From Methanobacteriota archaeon (lineage in GTDB: Archaea; Halobacteriota; Methanomicrobia; Methanomicrobiales; Methanomicrobiaceae): a stretch of DNA of 64,000 nt. Made by a program: the position numbers and the translations under genes. Below are positions 43,690-53,632 of this stretch, piece by piece; positions within the stretch are counted from its first letter, which is position 1, and each line of letters opens with the position of its first letter. A model generated the notes under the pieces. It worked only from the letters and a program-made list of their open reading frames with translations. It ran no database searches and was not told the origin of the DNA. The stretch is from assembly GCA_016841665.1 (NCBI GenBank), contig JAENYT010000001.1:62001-126000 (forward strand), read 5' to 3'.

Positions 43690-43697
43690 TTTTATAT
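43690..43697 (+). promoter_or_regulatory. TATA box of the acylphosphatase gene
   Basis: TTTATATC lies about 27-33 bases before the ATG at 43723, consistent with a very short leader. Confidence 0.45.
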
Positions 43698-43722
43698 CTC
43701 TTCGGCGCATGATGCATGGAGC

Positions 43723-44013
43723 ATGACGACCGCAGGGAAGCGCAGGGTCCATGTGTGGGTGAGCGGACGCGTCCAGGGGGTATACTTCCGCGATGCAACG
43801 AGGGATGCGGCGACCCGAACCAAGGTGGCGGGATGGGTCCGGAACCTGCCTGATGGGCGTGTTGAGGCGGTCTTTGAGGGGGAACCGGGTGCGGTGAAGC
43901 AAATGGTGCAATTTTGCCACCAGGGTCCGCACCATGCAAGGGTCGAGAGTGTTGAGGTGGTAGAGGAGGAGTTCAGGGGAGAATTTCAGGATTTCGAGAT
44001 CCGGTACAGATAA
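43723..44013 (+). CDS. acyP: Acylphosphatase
   Basis: A 96-residue enzyme hydrolysing acyl phosphates. It shows VWVSGRVQGVYFRDATRDAA (catalytic Arg in GRVQGVYFR) and GWVRNLPDGRVEAVFEG (catalytic Asn in VRNLPDG). Length is normal for the family. The ATG at 43723 matches the family start (a longer frame upstream would include the promoter). It stands alone. Confidence 0.95.
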   Translation: MTTAGKRRVHVWVSGRVQGVYFRDATRDAATRTKVAGWVRNLPDGRVEAVFEGEPGAVKQMVQFCHQGPHHARVESVEVVEEEFRGEFQDFEIRYR

Positions 44014-44231
44014 CTGCATGTAGGATGCGCACTCCCCGACCTGCACTCGTGAATCATGCTGGTTCGGAAAGACAGCCCTGCATCGCCGGTGTCCGGGTGA
44101 GCGGTGTGTTTGTGACATAGCTATGCGGATGCCCTCTCTGGAGGCCTTCTGAGGGGGCAATACAGGGGAAGCATTGCACAGAGAGAATAGAAGAGTTGCG
44201 GTACGCGGTGATTGCGGGGTATTCGTGGCGG

Positions 44232-45080
44232 TTACCTTGCAGCCTCCGCCATCCGGGTGTGTTTTTGTAAAAATCGCCTGATATTTTCTGACTCTCTCCA
44301 TCCAATATCGAGTTTTTGAATCATCTGGTCGATCTCTTCTGCCTGCCGGGTGATCTTTTCCATCGTCTCCCCTCCCTCGAGATCGGCAAACCCGACAATC
44401 ACCTGAAGTGGATTTCTGATATTATCGTTCATCTGTGCATATTGCTCCACTTTCCCCAGGAAGGTATTGATATTTTTTACCAGGGTCCTGAATTTTTCTT
44501 CGCTCTCCATCAACGCCTCGATGCTCCGTTTTCTCTCGGTAATGTCCTCGAGGATAATGGTTATTCCAGGCGTGCCGTCGATAAATGCCGTCGGGATGAT
44601 TTTCATCTGGAAAAAGAGCTCCTCTTCATCCTTTAAAATGCGAACTTCTTCAACTACGACTCTCCCTTCCAGGGCACGGTCAATCTTTGTCTGTATGCTA
44701 AGATCGGGGGAGAGGGGGGTGAGCACATCCATCAGATGCTTGTTCTGAATTTCTTCGAGGTTCTGGTTGAAAAGACTCAAAAATTTGGTATTCGCCTGAA
44801 TAATTTTTTGATCGCGCCCGAGTACCACCACATAATCCGAGGAAAAATTGAGTAGTGCATTCACCGGCACGCGATGCGTGAGCGTGTAGACTTTGGCCTG
44901 GCCGAAGGGGACCATATCCACCTGGCCTGAAATGAGGAGTATGTCCAGGTAGCGGGCAACGGATATTCTGTTCATCCCTATTGCTTCTGCTATCTGTTTT
45001 ACCGACATACCCTGCGGATTTTCTTTCAGAAGCTCCAAAATTTTTGAAAACTCCTTGTGGTTCGCGACGTTAGTTACCAT
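44232..45080 (-). CDS. HTH-PAS regulator with kinase-like C-terminal module (no ATPase), copy 1
   Basis: About 282 residues. An N-terminal winged-HTH (NPQGMSVKQIAEAIGMNRIS to VARYLDILLISGQVDMVPFG) is followed by a PAS domain (about 85-200) ending ILEDITERKRSIEALMESEE. The C-terminus is NDNIRNPLQVIVGFADLEGG and EEIDQMIQKLDIGWRESENI, a dimerisation/phosphotransfer-like helical pair. The usual phospho-His position is Asn and no HATPase follows. The start at 45080 (MVTNVANHK) is preferred over 45104, which lies inside TATA-like sequence. It is paralogous to the next gene upstream. Confidence 0.82.
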   Translation of the reverse strand: MVTNVANHKEFSKILELLKENPQGMSVKQIAEAIGMNRISVARYLDILLISGQVDMVPFGQAKVYTLTHRVPVNALLNFSSDYVVVLGRDQKIIQANTKFLSLFNQNLEEIQNKHLMDVLTPLSPDLSIQTKIDRALEGRVVVEEVRILKDEEELFFQMKIIPTAFIDGTPGITIILEDITERKRSIEALMESEEKFRTLVKNINTFLGKVEQYAQMNDNIRNPLQVIVGFADLEGGETMEKITRQAEEIDQMIQKLDIGWRESENIRRFLQKHTRMAEAAR

Positions 45081-45342
45081 TTTTATCATATATATAAAAC
45101 ACATTATATATAAATGTTATACATGGATCACAACGTTTGATAACCAGGTTTGTTGTCACAATACCGCATGGCCTGTCAGGAGCATTTCACAACACGGATA
45201 TTTCACTTCCTTTCAGAGAATGGGAGGATTATTTCGCACAGTTCATGGCGCAGATAGGATAAAGAAGAAGAGCTATGTGCTATTGGCTCTCTGCATCCCA
45301 GAATACGGACCCCTGTTAGCGGATGCAGGATGATTATATCCT

Positions 45343-46203
45343 TTAATTCATGCTTTGCTTGGCAATCACCGGATTGCTGGAAACGCTGTAATGTTTTCGT
45401 AAAAATTCCCTGATTTTATCGGCTTCGATACGACCGATATCCAGCTGCGTGATGATCTTGTCGATCTCCTGCGCCTGCTGGTGGATTTTATCGTTCAGCT
45501 CGCCCCCCTCGAGATCTGCGATTCCGACGATAGCCTGCAGGGGATTTCTGATATGATCGTGCATCATGGAGTAGCGGTCGACATTGACCAGAAAATCGCC
45601 AAGGTTTTCGATCAGAATCCGGTATTTCTTTTCGCTCTCGATCAATGCATTGATCGTCCGCTTGTATTCCGTGATATCTTCCAGAATAATGGTAATTCCC
45701 GGTGACCCGTCAAGGAATGCGGTGGGGATGATTTTCATGTGGAAATAGAGTTCCTCTTCATCCTTGATGATGCAAATCTCTTCGAGGAGTTCTTTGCCCT
45801 CAAGTGCCTGTTCAATTTTGGTTTTTATGCCGAGTTCCTGCGTCAGGGGGTTGAGGACATCCAGCAATTCTTTCCCCGCGATTTCCTCGATATTCTGGTC
45901 CACAAGACTCAGGAAATTTTTATTCGCCTGGGCGATATGCTGGTCTCTTCCTATTACCACGACGAGATCGGAAGAAAAATCCAGGAGAGCCGATACAGAA
46001 ACCCTGTGGGAGAGATAAAACAGCTTTGCCTGGCCGTAGGGAACCATATCAACCTGGCCGGAGGCGCGAAGGATATCCAGGTATCGTGCGACAGAAATCC
46101 TGTTCATTCCAATCGCTTCCGATATCTGCTTCAGTGACATCCCGCGTGGGTTATCCCGTAAAATCTGCAGAATATGCGTGAGTTCCTTATGGTTCTGGAC
46201 CAT
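45343..46203 (-). CDS. HTH-PAS regulator with kinase-like C-terminal module (no ATPase), copy 2
   Basis: A 286-residue paralogue of the neighbouring gene, with the same HTH (NPRGMSLKQISEAIGMNRIS), the same PAS domain (about 80-190) and the same C-terminal module. Here the module reads MMHDHIRNPLQAIVGIADLE, so a His is present where copy 1 has Asn. Again the ATPase domain is missing. Both are on the same strand, separated by 262 bases with separate promoters, so they are a tandem duplication. They probably act as one-component transcription regulators sensing through PAS. Confidence 0.82.
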   Translation of the reverse strand: MVQNHKELTHILQILRDNPRGMSLKQISEAIGMNRISVARYLDILRASGQVDMVPYGQAKLFYLSHRVSVSALLDFSSDLVVVIGRDQHIAQANKNFLSLVDQNIEEIAGKELLDVLNPLTQELGIKTKIEQALEGKELLEEICIIKDEEELYFHMKIIPTAFLDGSPGITIILEDITEYKRTINALIESEKKYRILIENLGDFLVNVDRYSMMHDHIRNPLQAIVGIADLEGGELNDKIHQQAQEIDKIITQLDIGRIEADKIREFLRKHYSVSSNPVIAKQSMN

Positions 46204-46753
46204 TGCTAAAGCGTTTTATCTTGTAGCATATGAACCTTACGTTATAGTGTTTATCATTACTGATAATCACAAATCCAATAATTCTCCTTATATTTTTTGT
46301 GCAAGGGCAATTCTTGTATTCTTCCGGTATCCCTGGCGGCGTTCAGAGATCCGGTCTTGTTGTCTCTGGAACAGGGGTATCCAAAAGGGCCTGGCGTTGC
46401 ATGGTGTGTTTGCGAGTCGCATTTCCGTCTCCGCTCTAATAGCGCAGGTTGTTCGGGGTTGCGTAGTGAGGCACGGAACATGCGACGCATATGCCCTGCC
46501 ATACCTTCTCCTGTTTGTTATGTAATTTAGTAATTTCTGCATTTGTGCCAAAACATGAACTGAATGCAGTCTGATTATATTTGTGAATGTTTTATATATT
46601 ATAGTGGGTATAAAAATTTCAGGTAACCCGGTGCAAGTGGAGAAGGTGCATGCCGTCCTCGAAAGCATGACCTGACCCTGTGAATCAAGTGATAAACATG
46701 GAAATAACGACAATGCAAACGCTGTACGGCGAATCATGCGGGTGACGTGGTCG
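46204..46753. other. Promoter-bearing intergenic region
   Basis: On the plus strand there are two TATA-like elements, TTTATATATTATAG (about 46589-46602) and GGTATAAAAA (46606-46615), for the acetyltransferase-like gene. A 15-codon ORF (46698-46745) lies in the leader. No larger gene is supported. Confidence 0.4.
46606..46615 (+). promoter_or_regulatory. TATA box of the FemAB-like gene
   Basis: GGTATAAAAA is a strong archaeal TATA element about 140 bases before the ATG at 46754, giving a leader of roughly 110 bases that includes a short ORF. Confidence 0.4.
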
Positions 46754-47797
46754 ATGGATGCCTACCAGATTGAGGAGTTGAATTCCCGCAATGCCGGTGA
46801 CTGGGAGCATTTCAATGAAACCACGAAGGTCGGCAGTTTTTTCCATTCACTGAAATGGAAACATATCCTCGAGCGCTCCTTCAAGATGAAGCCCCATTAC
46901 TTCCTCGTATACAGGGGCGACGAGGTTGCAGCCATCTGCCCATTTTTCGAAAACAACCTGAAATACTTCAAAGGGCTTGTATCAATCCCATATTCTGATT
47001 TTTGTCATGTTGCCGTCGCCGATGGCCAGATTAACAGTGAAATTATGCGCGAGATTCATGCAGAGTGTATGAACATCACCAGGCAGGAAAAGCTCGCATT
47101 TCTCCAGATGTCAGTAAACACACCCCGTATAAGAGACCTGATGATGCAGTACACCGATCTCCCTCCCCTCGTTTCTGGAAACATGGTGCTTAACCTCGAA
47201 GAACTCACCCCTGATCATATATGGAACAATGTGTTTTCTGCGAAAGGCGGTCAGAGAAAATTTATCAACCGATTCATTCGCGACGGCTGCACCATCGAGG
47301 AGGTGCGGGATCTCAGGGATTTTGAGCTCTTCTACCATTACTACAATGAAAATCTGGAGCAAAAACACGTCAGGACATTAAATCAGATCAGTTTTTTCAA
47401 CACCATCCGGGACGTTTATTCCACGGCAGATATGCGGATCACCCTTCTTAAAAAGGATGATTTCATATTCGGGGGGGTTTTTGCCTATCTCTATCCGCCG
47501 AACAGGACGATCTATCTTGTTCACCTGGCGCTGAACAGAGATATCCCCAATACCTACCACCCTCCCTACTACCTGTTCTGGGACACCATCGAGAAAGCCT
47601 ACGAGATGGGATACCAGCATATCTGCTTCGGGGGAACTCCATGCAATCCTGAAAATGTTGTGTACAGGCAAAAGAGTGGTTTTGGCTGTGAATATCAATT
47701 CAAGTATTCACTATTCATCCCCAACTCACCTATCTTTCGCTACGGATACAATTTTTACTACATCATGAAAAACAGGCTTAAAACTCCTGAAATTTGA
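46754..47797 (+). CDS. GNAT/FemAB-like acyltransferase
   Basis: 347 residues. It looks like the BioF2-like/FemAB tandem GNAT fold. It has SFFHSLKWKHILERSFKMKP (N-terminal GNAT half), ICPFFENNLK, and in the second half HYYNENLEQKHVRTLNQISF, FGGVFAYLYPPNRTIYLVHL and HICFGGTPCNPENVVYRQKS. Such proteins add amino acids or acyl groups to surface polymers or lipids; the substrate here is unknown. I chose MDAYQIEELN at 46754, close to family starts; six more residues are possible from 46736. Confidence 0.78.
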   Translation: MDAYQIEELNSRNAGDWEHFNETTKVGSFFHSLKWKHILERSFKMKPHYFLVYRGDEVAAICPFFENNLKYFKGLVSIPYSDFCHVAVADGQINSEIMREIHAECMNITRQEKLAFLQMSVNTPRIRDLMMQYTDLPPLVSGNMVLNLEELTPDHIWNNVFSAKGGQRKFINRFIRDGCTIEEVRDLRDFELFYHYYNENLEQKHVRTLNQISFFNTIRDVYSTADMRITLLKKDDFIFGGVFAYLYPPNRTIYLVHLALNRDIPNTYHPPYYLFWDTIEKAYEMGYQHICFGGTPCNPENVVYRQKSGFGCEYQFKYSLFIPNSPIFRYGYNFYYIMKNRLKTPEI

Positions 47798-47895
47798 GAT
47801 GCGTCCATAATCGCCGCGTTGTCAGGATGCGATACCATGCATCGACCGGTACGGAATAAAAATACTTATAGTAGTATATAATAATTCCAAATATT

Positions 47896-48435
47896 ATGTC
47901 GGGTGGGACTGGTAAAAAAACGAATGAAGGGATACAGAACAAACGAAGTATTGTGCGTGTGGTGGCCGTCCTTGTTCTGGCCTGTGCACTGGTGCTGGCA
48001 TTCATCGCGTTTTCGGAACCCGAACGCAACGAGCCCTTCACAGAATTTTACCTCCTTGGACAGGAAAGTGCTGCAGGTTCCTTGCCACGGGAATGTGTCC
48101 TCCACGAACCGCAGGAACTGATCATTGGTGTGAAAAACCATGAATATAAGGATGAAACGTACGTTCTGGAAATTTTCCTTGTCGAGGAGCTGTTTGATCC
48201 AGTCGAAAACACCACGTCCATCGTGTCCATGGATCTGCTGGAACAGCATACCGTGAATCTCTCCCATGATGAGGGGCATGAACTCGCCTACCAGTTCGGG
48301 ATCGATTCCCCGCAGTACAATAAGATAGAACTCCTCCTCCACAAGGGCGAGGCCCCCTCAGAGGAGATCCGCAACGAGGACCGGATCAATGCCAGCTACC
48401 GGGATCTGCATCTCTGGATCGATGTTCGATCCTGA
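47896..48435 (+). CDS. DUF1616-like membrane-anchored protein
   Basis: A 179-residue protein with one hydrophobic helix (IVRVVAVLVLACALVLAFIA) near the N-terminus. An extracellular domain starts FTEFYLLGQESAAGSLP, has LIIGVKNHEYKDETYVLEIF and ends YRDLHLWIDVRS, the typical DUF1616 ending. DUF1616 proteins are usually longer with more helices; this is a short version with only the extracellular CARDB-like domain. Function unknown, probably surface or envelope-related. Confidence 0.75.
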   Translation: MSGGTGKKTNEGIQNKRSIVRVVAVLVLACALVLAFIAFSEPERNEPFTEFYLLGQESAAGSLPRECVLHEPQELIIGVKNHEYKDETYVLEIFLVEELFDPVENTTSIVSMDLLEQHTVNLSHDEGHELAYQFGIDSPQYNKIELLLHKGEAPSEEIRNEDRINASYRDLHLWIDVRS

Positions 48436-48524
48436 AGGCCAGGAGTACGCCGGGCATGGCGGTCCGATTCTACAATCCCGGTGCTGCAGCAGGCGGGTGC
48501 TATGTGATGGAATGATGTTTTCCA

Positions 48525-49769
48525 TCATATGCCCGTTGAGAGTACGATACTTACCGCAAGGAGAAACAGGCCGGTGAGTGCGAGAGGGATGGTGAATTTC
48601 CAGAGGACTGTTGCGAGCGGATCTCCGCTTGTTCTCTTCAGCAGCCAGAAGTACGGATCGGTCACATAGGAGAAGACCAGGGTTCCGGCAGCGATCATAA
48701 GTACCAGGGGGATCGCCGGTATTTGCAGGGCGATGGCGGATCCGGACAGGAGCGACGATGTTGCGATCGCAGTGACCACACGGGATCCCTGCGCCGTCTG
48801 GAAAAGCGCGGCAATAGCGAATGGCACGAGAAGGACGGGAAATCCTCCGTTGACGGCATTGGATATGGTATCGGCGAGTGGGCTTGCGGCGATGACGCTG
48901 CCCAGCGCACCCGCACCGCAGAGATCAAACATAATAATTCCCGCGTTTCGTGTTCCTTTGTCGAATGCCTGGAGTCTTGCCGGATGATTGGCGAGCAGGA
49001 GGGCGACAGCAGCGCCTGCGAGCAGGGCGATGGAAATGCTGCTGAAAAAATGGGCGGAAGGGAGGATGTTGCCTGCCATGAGGAGGAGGACTGGAACAAG
49101 AATGGGTGCCCAGGCCTTCAGCCGACTTGCAGGGAATCCTCCGGTCTTTTCTGCGCCAATCGCTCTGGCTTTTCCCTCCCCCCTCCGGACCGCAGCGAGG
49201 AGAAAAACGAGCAATACGGCTGAAAGGGGAAGAACCGTCGCCAGATACTGCCCTGCACTGAATCCGGGAAGGGTGAGGTTGGTGACGACGGCATAACTGA
49301 CCGGAAGCGGGTAGAGGATGACAAAAGAAAGTACGCTCCCGTATGCTCCGATATAATAGAGGTTTTTTTCGTTGTTGCAGGCGCCTTCCAGGTGCTCGAT
49401 CACAGGGGTGAGGATGATAAATGCAGTGATGCAGCACATGCACGGGATGGAGAGCAGGTACCCTGCAATACCGGACACTGCTGCCGGCCGATGCAGCAGT
49501 CTCACGAGATCTTCTGTAACCTGCTCGATATAGCCGCATCCTCGCATAATTTGCGCTATAAGGGCTCCGCAGTAGATGGGGATGCCCAGGAGCGCAAATA
49601 CTGCCCCGGCTCCTTCGGCGATGAGGATTGGGATCTCCGTCCCCAGCCCAGTGAGGATGCCGTAGACGAGTGCACCGCCAATAAGTGCAAGAAACGGGGA
49701 GAGGAGATTTCGGATTGAGATCACGCTTATCAGCGCGATCACGAGAATAAAGGCGAGCAGTGCATCCAT
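48525..49769 (-). CDS. GntP-family permease
   Basis: 414 residues with about 12 hydrophobic helices, resembling the GntP gluconate:H+ symporter family. ALIGGALVYGILTG near the start, CITAFIILTPV, and FQTAQGSRVVTAIATSSLL near 310-330 (the family's QGS-T-A motif) are seen. GAGGGGTACC precedes the ATG at 49769. Its substrate, an organic anion such as gluconate or a related acid, cannot be told. It is adjacent to a DNA methyltransferase gene upstream on the same strand. Confidence 0.82.
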   Translation of the reverse strand: MDALLAFILVIALISVISIRNLLSPFLALIGGALVYGILTGLGTEIPILIAEGAGAVFALLGIPIYCGALIAQIMRGCGYIEQVTEDLVRLLHRPAAVSGIAGYLLSIPCMCCITAFIILTPVIEHLEGACNNEKNLYYIGAYGSVLSFVILYPLPVSYAVVTNLTLPGFSAGQYLATVLPLSAVLLVFLLAAVRRGEGKARAIGAEKTGGFPASRLKAWAPILVPVLLLMAGNILPSAHFFSSISIALLAGAAVALLLANHPARLQAFDKGTRNAGIIMFDLCGAGALGSVIAASPLADTISNAVNGGFPVLLVPFAIAALFQTAQGSRVVTAIATSSLLSGSAIALQIPAIPLVLMIAAGTLVFSYVTDPYFWLLKRTSGDPLATVLWKFTIPLALTGLFLLAVSIVLSTGI

Positions 49770-49807
49770 CGGTACCCCTCTGGTAATATCCCGTTCATGT
49801 TTTGTGA

Positions 49808-50680
49808 TCAAGAATCGGTCAATGTTTCTGCCTTGAAATCCTGGATCCTCTCCTCCGCCACGGAGCAGTAATAGGAATCGATCTCAAATCCGATATAGCC
49901 GACTCCAAGGCGCAGACATGCAATGGCTGTGGTTCCGATACCCATGAACGGATCGAGGACAACCGTGTGCCGATTATACCCGTGCAGCTTGATGCACATC
50001 TCTGGCAATTTTTCGGGAAATGTGGTGGGGTGCGCTCTCCTTGACCGGACGGTGGAATACGGGATGAACCAGACATTGCCGCGTTCCCTGAGGTCCCTGG
50101 TGGCATGTTTCCACCTGCCGATGTTGCTTTTATCCTGGTATTGTACTCCGATGCTCAGTTTATCGAGCGGCACCGCACCGGATCCGGTGAAATGGAAGAT
50201 ATGCTCGTGGCACTGGCTGAGAAAACGGTTACTGTTGACCGGCTGGTAGTGGCCGACGGCAACATCCGATCGAATGGCGTCATAGTTGCCGGCATCGGCT
50301 TTTTCAATGGCGATGGATTTCACCCAGTGAATGACGTTCTGGAGGGTGAAATGGGGCCGGAATTGCTGGATCACGTCAAAAGGTACCCATGGATCACTTG
50401 GCTTTCCGCCGAGATTCAGAAAGAAGGATCCTTCGTGCGAGAGGATGCGCCCGGCTTCCTGCGCGATATCGCCCATCCACGCGAGGTAGTGATCGCGGGG
50501 AAGCTGGTCATTATGCGTATGGTAGATCTTTCCGATGTTGTAAGGCGGTGATGTCACGATAATGTCGACCGATGCGTCGGGCAACCGGCGCATTCCCTCG
50601 AGACAGTCAACCTGAAGGATGACATTGCGGGTTCGTTCAGGTGGTGCCCCGTCCTCTCGCCGTGCCTCTCCTGAATGCAT
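49808..50680 (-). CDS. Site-specific DNA methyltransferase (N4-cytosine/N6-adenine, beta class)
   Basis: About 290 residues. The catalytic motif IV is [20 protein letters not shown] near residue 40 (SPPY, usual for N4-cytosine enzymes but also some N6-adenine enzymes). The SAM-binding motif [20 protein letters not shown], comes at the C-terminus, so the order is beta class. The ATG at 50680 is preceded by GGAGAGCGAG. No restriction endonuclease or specificity gene is next to it, so it may be an orphan methylase. The open frame continues upstream without protein-like sequence. Confidence 0.9.
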   Translation of the reverse strand: MHSGEARREDGAPPERTRNVILQVDCLEGMRRLPDASVDIIVTSPPYNIGKIYHTHNDQLPRDHYLAWMGDIAQEAGRILSHEGSFFLNLGGKPSDPWVPFDVIQQFRPHFTLQNVIHWVKSIAIEKADAGNYDAIRSDVAVGHYQPVNSNRFLSQCHEHIFHFTGSGAVPLDKLSIGVQYQDKSNIGRWKHATRDLRERGNVWFIPYSTVRSRRAHPTTFPEKLPEMCIKLHGYNRHTVVLDPFMGIGTTAIACLRLGVGYIGFEIDSYYCSVAEERIQDFKAETLTDS

Positions 50681-50875
50681 CTCGCTCTCCTCCGCTGCTC
50701 TCGTGTGCAAAAAAACCTTCCTTTCAGGAGTATGGTGCAGCAGCGGGTATACGTCTTTTGAATCGGGTACCGTCCCCCATGACAGGCAGGTATGGGAGGT
50801 GCCGCCGTTCCCGCGTCCGGCACCTGCGATGTACCGGAGCACAGTGTTTTTCGTCGCTCGTGTCCATGCATTGCT

Positions 50876-52081
50876 ATGGTATCCCTTGCCGACATCAGAG
50901 GTGCAGAGGAGCGGATCAGGGATCATGTCCTCGCCACACCACTGGTTTATTCGCCCACGTTCAGCGCCATGATTGGCGCCCGGGTATTCCTGAAACTTGA
51001 AAACCTGCAGAAAGCGGGATCGTTCAAGGTGAGGGGGGCGATGAATACCATCCTCTCGCAGAACGCGTCCATCGGGAGCAAGGGGGTGATCGCGGCGTCC
51101 GCGGGCAATCATGCACAGGGTGTTGCCGTGGCGGCACAGCTGGCAGGGATTGCCGCGACCATCGTCATGCCCGAATCGGTGTCAATCAGCAAGGAAGAGG
51201 CGACGCGGGGATACGGTGCTGAGGTTATCCTCAGGGGAAGTTCCCTTGACGAGAGCCTCTCCTATGCACACGAACGTGCCGCCGAGGGATACACCTTTAT
51301 TCACCCCTATGACGACCCGGCGGTTATCGCCGGGCAGGGGACGATCGCTCTCGAGATATTCGAAAAACTCCCCGATCCGGATCTCATCGTGGTGCCTGTG
51401 GGAGGAGGGGGACTCATTTCCGGGATTGCCACCGTCGCAAAAGCATTGCGTCCCTCTGTCAGAGTGGTGGGCGTCCAGACAGCCGCGTGCCCTTCGGCGG
51501 TCGCGGCGAGAAGAGAGGGAGCCCCCGTCAGGGTGGAGGCAGCCCATTCGATAGCCGACGGGATCCTGGTCAACACCCTCGGGTCACTCCCGTTCGCCAT
51601 CATGGAGCGGTATGTCGATGATGTGGTTACCGTATCAGAGGACCAGATCGCCATGGCGATGGTGCTGTTGCTGGAGCGAAAAAAAGTGCTTGCCGAGGGC
51701 GCCGGTGCCGTGCCCCTGGCGGCGCTGTTGAATTCTGGCCTCGAGATCCCGCAGGACGGCACCGTAGTGCTTGTCATCAGCGGAGGGAATGTCGACAGTC
51801 CTCTCCTGGGCAGGATCATCCGGAAGGGGATGCTGAAAAAGGGGCGGATTGTGGGCATTTCCGTGGTGGTCGACGATACGCCGGGGACACTTGCACGGCT
51901 TCTGGAGGTCATCGCCGGCAACAGGGGAAATATTCTCCATATCCATCACGAACGGTTTGAGCGGGACCTCCCCGTACAGGTGATCCGGGTCGAGCTGGAG
52001 ATCGAGACCAGGAGCCATGCACACATAGAAGAGATCCTCAACGCCCTTCGGGACCATGGGTATGCTGCAGAGGTGCAATGA
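50876..52081 (+). CDS. ilvA: Threonine ammonia-lyase with ACT domain
   Basis: 401 residues, PLP-dependent. The Schiff-base Lys is in [13 protein letters not shown] (about residue 58), the glycine-rich PLP phosphate loop is [14 protein letters not shown], and the C-terminal ACT-like domain covers about residues 325-401. It deaminates threonine to 2-oxobutyrate for isoleucine synthesis or catabolism. The ATG at 50876 ([14 protein letters not shown]) matches family starts. It is divergent from the methyltransferase gene. Confidence 0.92.
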   Translation: MVSLADIRGAEERIRDHVLATPLVYSPTFSAMIGARVFLKLENLQKAGSFKVRGAMNTILSQNASIGSKGVIAASAGNHAQGVAVAAQLAGIAATIVMPESVSISKEEATRGYGAEVILRGSSLDESLSYAHERAAEGYTFIHPYDDPAVIAGQGTIALEIFEKLPDPDLIVVPVGGGGLISGIATVAKALRPSVRVVGVQTAACPSAVAARREGAPVRVEAAHSIADGILVNTLGSLPFAIMERYVDDVVTVSEDQIAMAMVLLLERKKVLAEGAGAVPLAALLNSGLEIPQDGTVVLVISGGNVDSPLLGRIIRKGMLKKGRIVGISVVVDDTPGTLARLLEVIAGNRGNILHIHHERFERDLPVQVIRVELEIETRSHAHIEEILNALRDHGYAAEVQ

Positions 52082-52183
52082 CCGCAACACCAGGGACCTC
52101 CGGTATACGGGCATACTGCCGCCCAATCCTGCGCATTTCGGAGAGCGCAACGTTCATATACACGAGTCGAGGATGGTGGAGCT

Positions 52184-53632
52184 GTGCTCTTTACCGGTGT
52201 TGATATCGGCGGCACCAATACGGATATCGCAATCGTTGATGGCGGTGTTCTCACCAGAAAAGTGCCCAATGACGCAGGACTAAAAAGGGCTCTCGACTCC
52301 CTCGAGATCAGGGGCAGGCTCGCGGTGAGCACATCCCAGCCACTCAACCGGCTGGTGACCGGCCGCCCCTCTTCGGTGCATTCTATCACCATTCCGGGAC
52401 CCGGCCTCCCTTCTCCGGGAAGTGTTGCCGGGATGGTGAACCACCGGGGCGATGTCCTCGAGGAGATCGATCCCGCCGCGATCCGCGCTGTGCTTGAGGA
52501 ACAGGTATCTGAGTATCTGGCCATATGCGGAAAATTCTCCGTGCGAAATCCCGCCCTCGAAGAACAGGTCAAAGCCATCGCCCTCTCCTACTACCCCCCA
52601 GGGCGGGTCGCAACGAGCCACGGGCTTGCGAGGCTCGGGTTTCCTGCGAGGCGTGTCACCACGGAAGTGAATGCCCGGATACTGGAGATCGTTGCCGAAA
52701 TGACCCGGACGATCTCGCCGTATGCGCGGGACTTTCTGTTTTTCAAGGGGGACGGCGGATTGACATCTGCCGGTGCCGTGCTCCAGAACCCCTCGGTCCT
52801 GTTCAATTCCAGCCCGGCGGCAGTGGCGCTGGGTGCCCGCTACCTTTCCGGCCGTTCCGATTGTCTTGTGGTGGATATCGGCGGAACAACCACCGACCTT
52901 GTTCCCCTGTACAATGGCGCACCCCGCATGCAGGACATCCGCATCGACGGGAACATTACGTTTATACGAAGCATTCAGGTGGTGAACATCCCGTTTGGAG
53001 GCGATTCAGTAATTGAAACAGATCTCTGTCCGCGGAGAGAGGGTAACCCCATGGCCTTTGGGGGCGTGCGCCCGACCCTCACCGATGCGCTCAACTGCTG
53101 CGGTGCGTCCATCGGCGATGCGACGCGATCCCGCAGCATGGATCCTGCCATTGCAGAACAGGCTGTTCGCGAGTATATTTCGGGAGTTTCTGAAGAGGTT
53201 CATGCATCCGGTGCGGAGATCATTGTCGGCACCGGGTATCTGGCGGGCCATCTCATCCCCGAAATCAGCCGGGAAGCGGGAGTGCGGTGTATCATTCCTG
53301 AACATGCTGACTGTGCGAACGCAATCGGGGTTGCGGTATCGAGGGTCAGCCTCTCCCTGTGGGTCCATATGGATACCGGAAAGGGGCGCATGGTGATAAA
53401 CGGGGATCTAATGCGCATAGATCAGGACATGGACGACGATGAACTCATCGCGTGGTGCAAAGAGGAGGTGCGCCGGAGGGCGGTGGAAATGGGAGCGCCC
53501 GAGGAGGACGTGGCTGATGTATCGCTTGAGTATTTTCACGCATATGACGTCGTCCGGTACGGGAGGAGAACAGAGCGCATTGCCGACCTGCAGGTATCCA
53601 TTGCGCCCGGAATCACCGTTGATGCAGAATGA
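52184..53632 (+). CDS. Hydantoinase/oxoprolinase-like (HyuA) protein
   Basis: 482 residues. It opens with FTGVDIGGTNTDIAIVDGG, the phosphate-1 loop of the ASKHA fold, and has LVVDIGGTTTDLVPLYNGAP for phosphate 2, as in the HyuA/oxoprolinase A family. It uses ATP for amide or ring hydrolysis, or acts as an acetophenone-carboxylase-like subunit; its substrate is unknown. The C-terminal part (from about 330) is ASKHA-like with GTGYLAGHLIPEIS. The GTG at 52184 follows GGTGGAGC. The stop overlaps the next gene by 4 bases. Confidence 0.85.
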   Translation: MLFTGVDIGGTNTDIAIVDGGVLTRKVPNDAGLKRALDSLEIRGRLAVSTSQPLNRLVTGRPSSVHSITIPGPGLPSPGSVAGMVNHRGDVLEEIDPAAIRAVLEEQVSEYLAICGKFSVRNPALEEQVKAIALSYYPPGRVATSHGLARLGFPARRVTTEVNARILEIVAEMTRTISPYARDFLFFKGDGGLTSAGAVLQNPSVLFNSSPAAVALGARYLSGRSDCLVVDIGGTTTDLVPLYNGAPRMQDIRIDGNITFIRSIQVVNIPFGGDSVIETDLCPRREGNPMAFGGVRPTLTDALNCCGASIGDATRSRSMDPAIAEQAVREYISGVSEEVHASGAEIIVGTGYLAGHLIPEISREAGVRCIIPEHADCANAIGVAVSRVSLSLWVHMDTGKGRMVINGDLMRIDQDMDDDELIAWCKEEVRRRAVEMGAPEEDVADVSLEYFHAYDVVRYGRRTERIADLQVSIAPGITVDAE

